Shown in pieces: positions 37,906 through 45,437 of a DNA stretch of 64,000 bases (its first letter is position 1; each line of letters opens with the position of its first letter). Source of the stretch: Bacteroidaceae bacterium (GTDB taxonomy: Bacteria; Bacteroidota; Bacteroidia; Bacteroidales; Bacteroidaceae). The stretch lies in the NCBI GenBank assembly GCA_017522785.1, contig JAFWYF010000010.1:62001-126000 (forward strand). The letters are read 5' to 3'. The notes below the pieces were generated by a model. The model did no database searches, was not told where the DNA came from, and saw only the letters and a program-made list of their open reading frames with translations. The position numbers were made by a program, and so were the translations under genes.

Positions 37906-38674
37906 TATATCGACCTTACATCTATTACTCGGATTGTTGTTAATGGCCGTTCCTGTATATTTCTTGTGGAAATACAAAACCGGTATTGTCAGGAGCACTG
38001 TTACCGCTGTTGTAAGAATGGTTGTACAGATGTTTTTAGTTGGACTTTATCTAAAATACCTTTTTATATGGGACAATCCATGGCTCAATACTGCATGGGT
38101 TGTTATAATGATATATGTTGCATCGGAAACATCGCTTACACGTACAAAACTCAAACGCAAAATGATGATGTTACCTTTGATAATAGGCTTTTTTGTTGCA
38201 TCTGTAACCATCGGTCTCTATTTTCTTGGTGTTGTGTTGCAACTTGATAATGTGTTTAACGCACAATATTTTATACCGGTGTTCGGCATTCTAATGGGTA
38301 ACATGCTTGGTGTTAATGTGATAGGCCTAAATGTTTTTTATTACAATTTGATGCGTGAAAAAAACAGCTACTACTATTTGCTGGGAAACGGGGCAACCAC
38401 CGACGAGGCTACTGCTCCTTTTGTGAAGCAGGCATTGATACGTGCATTCAGTCCTGCAATAGCAAATATGGCTGTTATGGGGCTTGTAGCACTTCCCGGT
38501 ACCATGATAGGTCAGATATTGGGTGGAAGCACTCCCGATGTTGCGATTAAATATCAGATGATGATAATAGTTATTACCATATCGGCATCGATGATATCGT
38601 TGATGCTTACATTAAACCTTTCAAAACGTATTACTTTTGATGACATGGGACGTATAAACAATCCTTTTAAATAA
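37892..38674 (+). CDS. fetB: UPF0014 permease, FetB type
   Basis: A 260-residue membrane protein of the UPF0014 family with about seven helices. Family marks are the N-terminal AVVRMVVQMFLVGLYLKYLF segment, GILMGNMLGVNVIGLN and the ALPGTMIGQILGGSTPD loop near the end. It overlaps the ATPase gene, implying coupled translation. E. coli FetB exports iron; a role in metal balance here is likely but not proven. Confidence 0.88.
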   Translation: MGTIDISTLHLLLGLLLMAVPVYFLWKYKTGIVRSTVTAVVRMVVQMFLVGLYLKYLFIWDNPWLNTAWVVIMIYVASETSLTRTKLKRKMMMLPLIIGFFVASVTIGLYFLGVVLQLDNVFNAQYFIPVFGILMGNMLGVNVIGLNVFYYNLMREKNSYYYLLGNGATTDEATAPFVKQALIRAFSPAIANMAVMGLVALPGTMIGQILGGSTPDVAIKYQMMIIVITISASMISLMLTLNLSKRITFDDMGRINNPFK

Positions 38675-38700
38675 AATAGGTAGTTTGTAAAGTTTTTGTT

Positions 38701-38730
38701 TTTGAAATTCACAAAAAAGTGTTATCTTCG
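38701..38730 (+). promoter_or_regulatory. Promoter of the NIF3 gene
   Basis: TTTG at 38701-38704, 18 bases, TATCTTCG at 38723-38730. The start near 38737 leaves about 17 bases before the TTG start codon at 38754. Confidence 0.6.
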
Positions 38731-38753
38731 CGTCCGAAATAAATATACAATCG

Positions 38754-39851
38754 TTGGCTAAAGTAAAAGAGATAGCGACTGCCCTTGAAATGTTCGCGCC
38801 TCTGCCTTTGCAAGATGGTTTTGACAATGCCGGCCTGCAAGTAGGATTAACAGAAGCGGAAGTTACAGGGGTTTTATTATGTCTTGATGTAACAGATAGC
38901 GTTGTTAATGAGGCTGTTGCGTTGGGATGTAATCTCATTGTGTCGCATCATCCGCTAATATTTAAACCTCTAAAAAGAATTATAGGTAGCAATACTGTTG
39001 AACGCTGTGTGATATCGGCATTAAGCAATGGTATATCAATTTATTCAGCTCACACCAATTTAGATAATGCAATAGGAGGTGTAAACTACAGAATTGCACA
39101 AAAATTGGGGCTGAAAAATGTTCGCGTCCTACAACCAAAAGAGGATTCTCTGCTTAAACTTGCAGTTTATGTGCCTGTTTCAAATGCCGATGATGTACGT
39201 AAAGCACTATTCGATGCAGGCTGTGGAGCGATAGGCAATTACGACAGTTGCAGTTATAATGTCGAAGGATTTGGTACATTCAGAGCAGGAGAGCAGTGCA
39301 ACCCTTACTGCGGAAATATTGGGGAACTGCATAAGGAACCCGAAGCTCGTATAGAGACAATACTTCCGGCATATTTAAAGAATAGGGTGATATCAGCAAT
39401 GTTAAAAGTACATCCATACGAAGAACCAGCATACGACATTTATCCTCTGAAAAACAGTTGGGCCGGCGCCGGTTCGGGCATTGTTGGAGAATTGGAGTCG
39501 GAAATTGATGAGAAATCGTTCCTATTCAATATAAAGGAAATTTTTGGTGTTGGCTCGGTTCGTTACACTGCGTTGCGTGGCAAAAATATCAAAAGAGTGG
39601 CACTATGTGGTGGAGCAGGAGCATCGTTTGCCGGTGCGGCACTGAGTGAAAAAGCAGATATATTCATAACAGGCGAAGCACGTTACCACGACCTGTTTGA
39701 CAATACCGATAAAATGATGTATGCAGTGATTGGGCACTACGAAAGCGAACAATTCACTACAGAAATATTTGATGAGATTATAAAGAAAGAGTTCCCGGGG
39801 GTGCCTGTTAAAACCACAACGGTAAACACTAACCCTTTGAACTATCTATAA
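38754..39851 (+). CDS. NIF3-family dinuclear metal protein
   Basis: A 365-residue NIF3/YqfO-type protein, a hexameric ring with a two-metal site in each subunit; biochemical role not settled (GTP cyclohydrolase I type 2 annotations are unreliable). The metal ligands appear as SHHPLIF (His-His), the AHTNLDNA segment and the late GEARYHD and GHYESEQ motifs. The longer form carries the inserted CutA1-like domain in the middle (about residues 125-230, with KVHPYEEPAYDIYPL). Translation begins at TTG (38754) because the next ATG is far inside conserved sequence. The zinc-ribbon gene follows 36 bases on. Confidence 0.9.
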   Translation: MAKVKEIATALEMFAPLPLQDGFDNAGLQVGLTEAEVTGVLLCLDVTDSVVNEAVALGCNLIVSHHPLIFKPLKRIIGSNTVERCVISALSNGISIYSAHTNLDNAIGGVNYRIAQKLGLKNVRVLQPKEDSLLKLAVYVPVSNADDVRKALFDAGCGAIGNYDSCSYNVEGFGTFRAGEQCNPYCGNIGELHKEPEARIETILPAYLKNRVISAMLKVHPYEEPAYDIYPLKNSWAGAGSGIVGELESEIDEKSFLFNIKEIFGVGSVRYTALRGKNIKRVALCGGAGASFAGAALSEKADIFITGEARYHDLFDNTDKMMYAVIGHYESEQFTTEIFDEIIKKEFPGVPVKTTTVNTNPLNYL

Positions 39852-39887
39852 ATAGTAAAAAGTTTAACCAAAATAAATAGATGTAAA

Positions 39888-40703
39888 ATGGCAAAGAAAG
39901 ACCCTTCTGAATTTACAGTAGAAGAGAAATTGAAAAGCTTATATCAGTTGCAGACAATTCTCACAGAGATAGACAAGATAAAAATTCTTCGTGGCGAACT
40001 TCCTTTGGAGGTAAAAGACCTTGAAGATGAAATTATCGGTTTGGGTACACGTATGGAGAATATCACCAACGATATTAAAACCACACGTGAGAAAATTGTT
40101 AGTTTCAATGAGGAAAAAGAGCAGGCTAAAAGACTCATTGAAAAATATACCGAAGACCAGAACAATGTTCGCAATAACCGCGAGTTCGACCTCTTGAACA
40201 AAGAGATTGAATATAACAAATTGGTTATTGAGCATGATGATAAAAAGATAAATGAGGCTAAAAACCTTGAGAAACAAAAGAGTGAGGAACTCGAAAAGGC
40301 AAAATTCCAACTCGAGGAGCGCAAAAAAGATTTGGAACTTAAGAAATCGGAACTCGACGAAATTGTTACAGAAACAAAAGCCGAGGAAGAGAAGTTGCGC
40401 GAACAGGCTCGCAACCTCGAGCAAACAATTGAAGTTCGTTTGCTTACATCTTTCAAACGTATTCGCAAAAACTCACGTAACGGATTAGGTATCGTATACG
40501 TAGAGCGTGATGCTTGTGCAGGTTGCTTTAGCAAGATACCCCCACAGCGTCAAATGGATATCAGAATGAGAAAGAAAATTATTGTATGTGAACACTGTGG
40601 CCGTATTATGATAGACCCTGAGTTGGCAGGTATTAAGCAAGAGCAACAGGTTGAAGCACCTGTAAAACGTCGCGGTATTCGTCGTGCAAAAAGCGCAGAG
40701 TAA
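39888..40703 (+). CDS. Coiled-coil protein with C4 zinc ribbon
   Basis: A 271-residue protein: a long antiparallel coiled coil (about residues 10-185, very rich in Glu, Lys and Leu) followed by a zinc ribbon with CAGCF and CEHCGRI (about 207-244), and a basic tail ending RRGIRRAKSAE. This architecture (zf-RING_7 family) is conserved in many bacteria and repeatedly found beside the NIF3 gene, as here. Its role is unclear; nucleic-acid or ribosome binding has been suggested for related proteins. Terminator directly after. Confidence 0.88.
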   Translation: MAKKDPSEFTVEEKLKSLYQLQTILTEIDKIKILRGELPLEVKDLEDEIIGLGTRMENITNDIKTTREKIVSFNEEKEQAKRLIEKYTEDQNNVRNNREFDLLNKEIEYNKLVIEHDDKKINEAKNLEKQKSEELEKAKFQLEERKKDLELKKSELDEIVTETKAEEEKLREQARNLEQTIEVRLLTSFKRIRKNSRNGLGIVYVERDACAGCFSKIPPQRQMDIRMRKKIIVCEHCGRIMIDPELAGIKQEQQVEAPVKRRGIRRAKSAE

Positions 40704-40720
40704 CCGAATAACAAACCAAT

Positions 40721-40752
40721 AAAAAAACAGCACCCGCGGGTGCTGTTTTTTT
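40721..40752 (+). terminator. Rho-independent terminator (bidirectional)
   Basis: Perfect 32-base palindrome with core CAGCACCCGCGGGTGCTG and flanking A7/T7 runs. It serves the zinc-ribbon gene on plus and the thioredoxin-like gene on minus, which ends at 40777. Confidence 0.92.
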
Positions 40753-40776
40753 ATACTATACTAATTATATTTTTGC

Positions 40777-41340
40777 TTAGTTGTTAAGCATGCTATCAAT
40801 TAACGATGTTAATTCATTAAACTCATCCTCTTTGAAACCTCTCGTCAGTTTAATAATACGACCATCCTTGTCAATCAGAACGTTACGTGTTATCCCAGCG
40901 CCTCGCAATGCATAGTTTGCGAAGACATCGCCATTTACATCCAGCGCCATTGGATATGTTGTACCAATCTTGTTGGTATATTCATCAACAACCTCTTTTG
41001 GCTCGTCTCTATCTACACCAATCAGAATAAAATCTTCGTTATCTTTATGCTTTTGCCATATATCGCTCTCAATATGAGGCATTTCTCTACGGCACACACC
41101 GCACCAGCTGGCTGTAAATTGAAGCATAACAAGTTTACCACGTTGTTTTGATAGAGTGAAGTCGGTGTCATCGGTAAGTTTTAGAGTAAAGTCGGGTGCA
41201 ATATCGCCAACCTTAACCAAATAATCGTGTTCGTAGACTGTCTGCTCTTGCTGTTTTGCTGTTTCGCTCTGAGCGTTCTTTGCATTGTTTGAGCAAGAAA
41301 AAAGAATAAGGATTGTAAAAAGAATAATATTAGTTTTCAT
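40777..41340 (-). CDS. TlpA-like thioredoxin-fold lipoprotein
   Basis: 187 residues with a lipoprotein signal (lipobox LFSC, Cys16) and a TlpA/ResA-type thioredoxin domain: GDIAPDFTLKL, the WCGVC active site at 79-83 and GRIIKLTRGF near the end. The cis-proline position reads GAGITRNVLID, so the usual TxP turn is altered. It would sit in the inner or outer membrane facing the periplasm and reduce disulfides. In Bacteroidetes many such proteins are stress-linked; the partner is unknown. Its transcript converges with the zinc-ribbon gene. Confidence 0.87.
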   Translation of the reverse strand: MKTNIILFTILILFSCSNNAKNAQSETAKQQEQTVYEHDYLVKVGDIAPDFTLKLTDDTDFTLSKQRGKLVMLQFTASWCGVCRREMPHIESDIWQKHKDNEDFILIGVDRDEPKEVVDEYTNKIGTTYPMALDVNGDVFANYALRGAGITRNVLIDKDGRIIKLTRGFKEDEFNELTSLIDSMLNN

Positions 41341-41430
41341 CTTATTTATGTTTTATATTTAAACAGAGTGTAAATATATAGAAACAACTTCTTATATCGG
41401 CACAAATCGAATTATTTTATATATTTTTTG

Positions 41431-41438
41431 TATATTCG
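41431..41438 (+). promoter_or_regulatory. -7 box directly before the dus start codon
   Basis: TATATTCG at 41431-41438 ends only four bases before the ATG at 41443. With the usual 5-8 base distance from the -7 box to the start point, transcription would begin at or inside the start codon, so the message could be leaderless. No other good promoter is seen in the 100 bases upstream. Confidence 0.4.
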
Positions 41439-41442
41439 CACC

Positions 41443-42372
41443 ATGTTACCTATATATTTCGCTCCTATACAAGGATTTACCGATGACGTCTATCGTCGTG
41501 TACATCATAAGATTGCAGGAGGTGTAAAGTACTATTATACACCTTTTGTGCGTGTAGAGGTTGGCATTATACGTTCTAAGGATGTACGTGATATTGCTCC
41601 CGATAATAACAATGGGGTCCCTGTTGTTCCACAAATAATATTCAACAGTAGAAAGGAGTTTGAATATCTTGTTAATAGGGTAGAGGCTTTGGGCTATAAA
41701 CAGATTGACCTGAACATGGGTTGCCCATTCCCACTGCAGGCGCGCCACAAGCGCGGTTCCGGTATATTGTCGCATCCCGATATTGTAGAGAGTATCATTG
41801 AGGGTATAAAAGAGCACGAAACGTTACAGTTTTCTGCTAAAATGCGTCTGGGATGGGATAATAACAGTGAATGTGAAAGAATAATAGAACTTCTAAATGG
41901 TGTTGATTTACAGCATATTACACTGCATCCACGTACCGGACAGCAACAATATAAGGGTAGTGTGGACATGGAGAAATTCCGTTACGTGTATGAAATGAGC
42001 AATAATCCTATTATATATAATGGAGATATTCAATCACTAAATGATATAAGAAAATTAGAACAGGAGTTCCCACGCTTAAAAGGAGTTATGATAGGGCGTG
42101 GGTTGCTAGGTTGCCCATCGATGGCAATTGAATATCAACAACAAAATGAATGGACAACAAGTCAAAGAATTGCACTTATGCTTGATATTCATAATTCATT
42201 AATGGATGAATATTCTCGTATATTGCATGGAGATACACAGATGCTCAATAAGATGCGTACATTTTGGGAATATACAGAATCTTTGTTAGGACGTAAACCA
42301 TATAAGAAAATAATGAAAAGTGGAAATCTAAAGAATTACCTAAATGCAGTAAATGAATTAAAGTTATTGTAA
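41443..42372 (+). CDS. tRNA-dihydrouridine synthase
   Basis: FMN enzyme reducing uridines in the tRNA D loop; 309 residues. The N terminus MLPIYFAPIQGFTDDVYRR is the family FMN-binding start; the catalytic Cys94 is in DLNMGCPFPLQARHKRGSG; HPRTGQQQYKGSV holds the phosphate-binding His/Arg, and GDIQSL and IGRGLLGCP follow. The frame could begin at TTG 41428, but those five codons lie over the -7 box and are not conserved. Which of DusA, B or C it matches cannot be decided. Confidence 0.9.
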   Translation: MLPIYFAPIQGFTDDVYRRVHHKIAGGVKYYYTPFVRVEVGIIRSKDVRDIAPDNNNGVPVVPQIIFNSRKEFEYLVNRVEALGYKQIDLNMGCPFPLQARHKRGSGILSHPDIVESIIEGIKEHETLQFSAKMRLGWDNNSECERIIELLNGVDLQHITLHPRTGQQQYKGSVDMEKFRYVYEMSNNPIIYNGDIQSLNDIRKLEQEFPRLKGVMIGRGLLGCPSMAIEYQQQNEWTTSQRIALMLDIHNSLMDEYSRILHGDTQMLNKMRTFWEYTESLLGRKPYKKIMKSGNLKNYLNAVNELKLL

Positions 42373-42662
42373 TTACTCATTTTTATCAAAATATTTTCTT
42401 TTTATCTCTTTCTTTTAATTTATCCCGTCTTATCCCTAATAATTGATTAAGCAGTAGTGAGAATAATTTCTAAATGCTCTATTAAACATAATATTTATTA
42501 TCATGCATCGACCGTTTTTTAGCGTCGTAACATATATAGAATGGATTTTAGGAGTTATAAATATTTGTTTTTTGATAGAAATTTACCGGTATTGCAAAAA
42601 AATTGCTATATTTTTAATACATTTGCGAAAAATTTACAAAATAAATAAATCTACATAAAATT
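42373..42662 (+). promoter_or_regulatory. Intergenic stretch with promoter of the aminotransferase gene
   Basis: AT-rich gap of 290 bases with no reading frame worth naming. TACATTTG at 42618-42625 is a perfect -7 box; ATTG at 42591-42594 is the nearest -33 candidate but the spacing (23) is long. Start near 42632, leader about 30 bases. Confidence 0.5.
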
Positions 42663-43865
42663 ATGCCCAATCTATCGGAACGTGCAATTCTAATGCCTTC
42701 GTCTCCAATTAGGAAATTAGCACCATTTGCAACAGCTGCAAAAGCTCGCGGTATTCATGTATATCATCTTAATATTGGACAGCCCGACCTAGATTCTCCT
42801 GCCGTTGCAATTGATGCCGTTAGACAAATAGACCGTACTATTTTGGAATATAGTCCTAGCGATGGTTTCCTTTCGTTGCGAGAGAAACTCGTGGGCTATT
42901 ACGATCAATATCAGATAAAACTTAAGGCTGAAGATATTATTATAACAACAGGTGGCTCAGAGGCTGTTTTGTTTGCTTTTATGTCGTGTCTAAATCCGGG
43001 TGATGAAATTATTGTTCCCGAGCCGGCGTATGCAAACTATATGGCTTTTGCAATCTCTGCAGGAGCTGTTATTCGTCCAATACGTTCTACTATAGAGGAT
43101 TCTTTTGCGCTTCCTCCCATAGAGCGTTTCGAGGAACTCATAAATGAGCGTACACGCGGTATCCTAATCTGTAATCCAAACAATCCTACAGGCTATTTGT
43201 ACACTCGCAAAGAGATGAATCAAATTCGCGACATGGTTAAGAAACACGATTTATTTCTATTCTCAGACGAGGTTTATAGAGAGTTTATATATACCGGCTC
43301 ACCATATATATCGGCTTGTCATCTCGAAGGAATAGAAGAAAACGTTGTTCTAATTGACTCTGTTTCAAAGAGATACTCTGAGTGTGGAATTAGAATTGGT
43401 GCTCTCATTACCAAGAATAAGACTCTGCGTCAAGCTGTTATGAAATTCTGTCAGGCACGTTTGAGTCCTCCTCTGTTGGGACAGATTGCAGCTGAAGCCT
43501 CACTCGACGCACCACGTTCTTATGCTATAAACACCTATGAGAAATACATAGAGCGTCGCAATTGCCTTATAGATGAATTGAATAAATTACCGGGAGTTTA
43601 CTCCCCTATTCCTATGGGAGCATTTTATACAGTTGCACGATTACCAATAGACGATAGTGATAAATTCTGTGAATGGTGTTTGTCGGAATTTAATTACGAA
43701 GGTGAAACTGTGATGCTTGCTCCAGCGTCGGGTTTCTACTCCGAAGAGGGATATGGTAAAAACGAGGTGCGCATTGCTTATGCTCTCGATAAATCGGATT
43801 TGAAACGTGCGGTGTTTATTCTCGGAAAGGCGCTTGAGCAATATCCCGGACGTACAAACAAATAA
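42663..43865 (+). CDS. Aspartate/aromatic-type aminotransferase, class I
   Basis: 400-residue fold-type I PLP enzyme. It has LNIGQPDLDSP (substrate loop), TTGGSEAVLFAF (phosphate anchor), CNPNNPTGYLYTRKE, FSDEVYREFIY and the Schiff-base lysine in DSVSKRYSECGIRIG; the usual C-terminal arginine appears in NEVRIAYALD. It is a clear aminotransferase of the AspC/AraT-like group and is distinct from the one at 11.7 kb. The amino acid served is not readable from sequence. Two strong hairpins follow. Confidence 0.9.
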   Translation: MPNLSERAILMPSSPIRKLAPFATAAKARGIHVYHLNIGQPDLDSPAVAIDAVRQIDRTILEYSPSDGFLSLREKLVGYYDQYQIKLKAEDIIITTGGSEAVLFAFMSCLNPGDEIIVPEPAYANYMAFAISAGAVIRPIRSTIEDSFALPPIERFEELINERTRGILICNPNNPTGYLYTRKEMNQIRDMVKKHDLFLFSDEVYREFIYTGSPYISACHLEGIEENVVLIDSVSKRYSECGIRIGALITKNKTLRQAVMKFCQARLSPPLLGQIAAEASLDAPRSYAINTYEKYIERRNCLIDELNKLPGVYSPIPMGAFYTVARLPIDDSDKFCEWCLSEFNYEGETVMLAPASGFYSEEGYGKNEVRIAYALDKSDLKRAVFILGKALEQYPGRTNK

Positions 43866-43913
43866 TAGAACGAACTTGGATATAAGGATGACCAAAGAGT
43901 CATTTCTACAATG

Positions 43914-43950
43914 AGAAACCCCTGCTAGAGTTATTTTAGCAGGGGTTTCT
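43914..43950 (+). terminator. Rho-independent terminator
   Basis: AGAAACCCCTGCTA (43914-43927) pairs with TAGCAGGGGTTTCT (43937-43950), followed by GTTT. It closes the aminotransferase gene. Confidence 0.85.
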
Positions 43951-44019
43951 GTTTAACAATATAGTCTAAAAGAACTAGTTAAACGCCACCTTAGTCGTTG
44001 CTCTGCCACACCAGTGACG

Positions 44020-44065
44020 TATAAAAGAGAAGCCGGGGCAAATTTGCCCCGGCTTCTCTTTTATA
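44020..44065. terminator. Perfect 46-base palindromic terminator between convergent genes
   Basis: TATAAAAGAGAAGCCGGGGCAAA (44020-44042) and its exact complement (44043-44065). It has A/T runs on both sides and lies just beyond the TPR gene end on the minus strand (44083), so it works as the terminator of that gene. Confidence 0.88.
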
Positions 44066-44082
44066 ATGGACTATATACTTTA

Positions 44083-45351
44083 TTATTCTTCCATCATTAC
44101 TCTAATCTCTTCAAATTCTTTGTCCATGTTAAGGTTTGCATAGCAGTTTGCCAAACCATACATCCAAAGAGATTTGTTGTCGGGAGCAAGTTCACGAACT
44201 TTTAGCATATGAGGAAGAGCCTCTTTGTAATATCCCTGAATAATTTCGTTGTCTTTCTTTATTTTTGCTTTGTCTGTAATCTTTGTAGATGCTTGGCTAT
44301 TACTATAGTCTTGTGCTTTAGTAATATAGCATCTTCCCATATTTGCGTATGCCTCTACATAGTCAGATTTTAATTCAACAGCTTTCTTATACCATGTGAT
44401 AGCATCGTCATACTTCTCACGATTGTGGAGAATGTATCCTTTTACATAGTAGTAAAGAGCATTTGTAGGATTGTTGGCAATCATCTCGTCCATGAGTTTG
44501 TCCAATTCGTCCTGCATGTTTCTCTCATTGTAATACTGTATGAGAGAGTTCTGGAAGTATTCATTTGCGGGATACTCTTTTACACCTTCTCTTAATGTTG
44601 CTAACCATGCAACAGTGTCGCCGGTAGCAGACAATGAACGGGCTTTGTAGTCGTAGTAGTATTCAACACGACTAGGATCGTTTTTGAGATTATCAACATA
44701 TTTGAGAACCATGTTGTAATCCTCGTTAATCATAGCACACATTGTAGCGTTGAATGTAGCATCATTAAGAATGTTAATATCCTGTTCGTTGTTAAGTACA
44801 TCGTCGAGAAGTCTGTAAGATCTCAAATCTGCAAATTTTGCGAAATATTTTCCTGCAGAAACAACATCCTCACTTGAATAGTAATGAATACCACCATTGT
44901 AAAGGATATAACGACATTCTGCCATCATTGTTTTCAACTCCTCAGTGTATTTAGGAGCAATTTTGTTTTTTGCATTGGGAAGCTTGTCCAAAGAGTCGCA
45001 TAGTGCTATGTCTCCGTAAATACCATAGGCTGTTGAATATAGTTTGTTTGCATCAAAAGCCTGTTTTAGCAACTGCATGTTGTTTTCTGTATCAATAATA
45101 GCCTTTTTTGCTTTTGCCATTACATACCATACATAAGGGTCTTTATTTACCAATGGGCTTTCGCTAGGTACTCTTAATTTTGCCAATGCAATATTGGGGT
45201 CCTCGATGATAGAAGCTTCAGCCTCTTTAACCAAGTTCATAAGAGCCTTAATCTGTTTCTTTTGTGCTTTGAGTTCTTCTTTTGACAAGGTCTGTCCAAA
45301 AGCAATTATAACAGACAGCAACAATGTCATTGTTAAAAATAATTTTTTCAT
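44083..45351 (-). CDS. Exported TPR protein
   Basis: 422 residues with a signal peptide (MKKLFLTMTLLLSVIIAFGQ). Eleven codons upstream are excluded as they overlap the leader. An initial coiled segment (KEELKAQKKQIKALMNLVKE) and at least four TPR units follow, the clearest being TNALYYYVKGYILHNREKYD with DAITWYKKAVELKSDYVEAY and AYANMGRCYITKAQD. Similar periplasmic or outer-membrane TPR proteins are common in Bacteroidetes without a known role. It stands alone, with its own -7 box and terminator. Confidence 0.75.
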   Translation of the reverse strand: MKKLFLTMTLLLSVIIAFGQTLSKEELKAQKKQIKALMNLVKEAEASIIEDPNIALAKLRVPSESPLVNKDPYVWYVMAKAKKAIIDTENNMQLLKQAFDANKLYSTAYGIYGDIALCDSLDKLPNAKNKIAPKYTEELKTMMAECRYILYNGGIHYYSSEDVVSAGKYFAKFADLRSYRLLDDVLNNEQDINILNDATFNATMCAMINEDYNMVLKYVDNLKNDPSRVEYYYDYKARSLSATGDTVAWLATLREGVKEYPANEYFQNSLIQYYNERNMQDELDKLMDEMIANNPTNALYYYVKGYILHNREKYDDAITWYKKAVELKSDYVEAYANMGRCYITKAQDYSNSQASTKITDKAKIKKDNEIIQGYYKEALPHMLKVRELAPDNKSLWMYGLANCYANLNMDKEFEEIRVMMEE

Positions 45352-45381
45352 AATATTAAATTTTATATCATACGAATGAGA

Positions 45382-45389
45382 CAAAGATA
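45382..45389 (-). promoter_or_regulatory. -7 box for the TPR gene
   Basis: CAAAGATA on plus reads TATCTTTG on minus; start near 45376, about 25 bases before the ATG at 45351. Confidence 0.5.
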
Positions 45390-45437
45390 TATATTAATCT
45401 TTATTTTCATCTATTTATAACAAATTTTATAATACTT

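Noticed and set aside
41428-41442. TTG start five codons before the dus ATG
   Set aside because: These codons overlap the -7 box and the family begins at MLPIYFAP.
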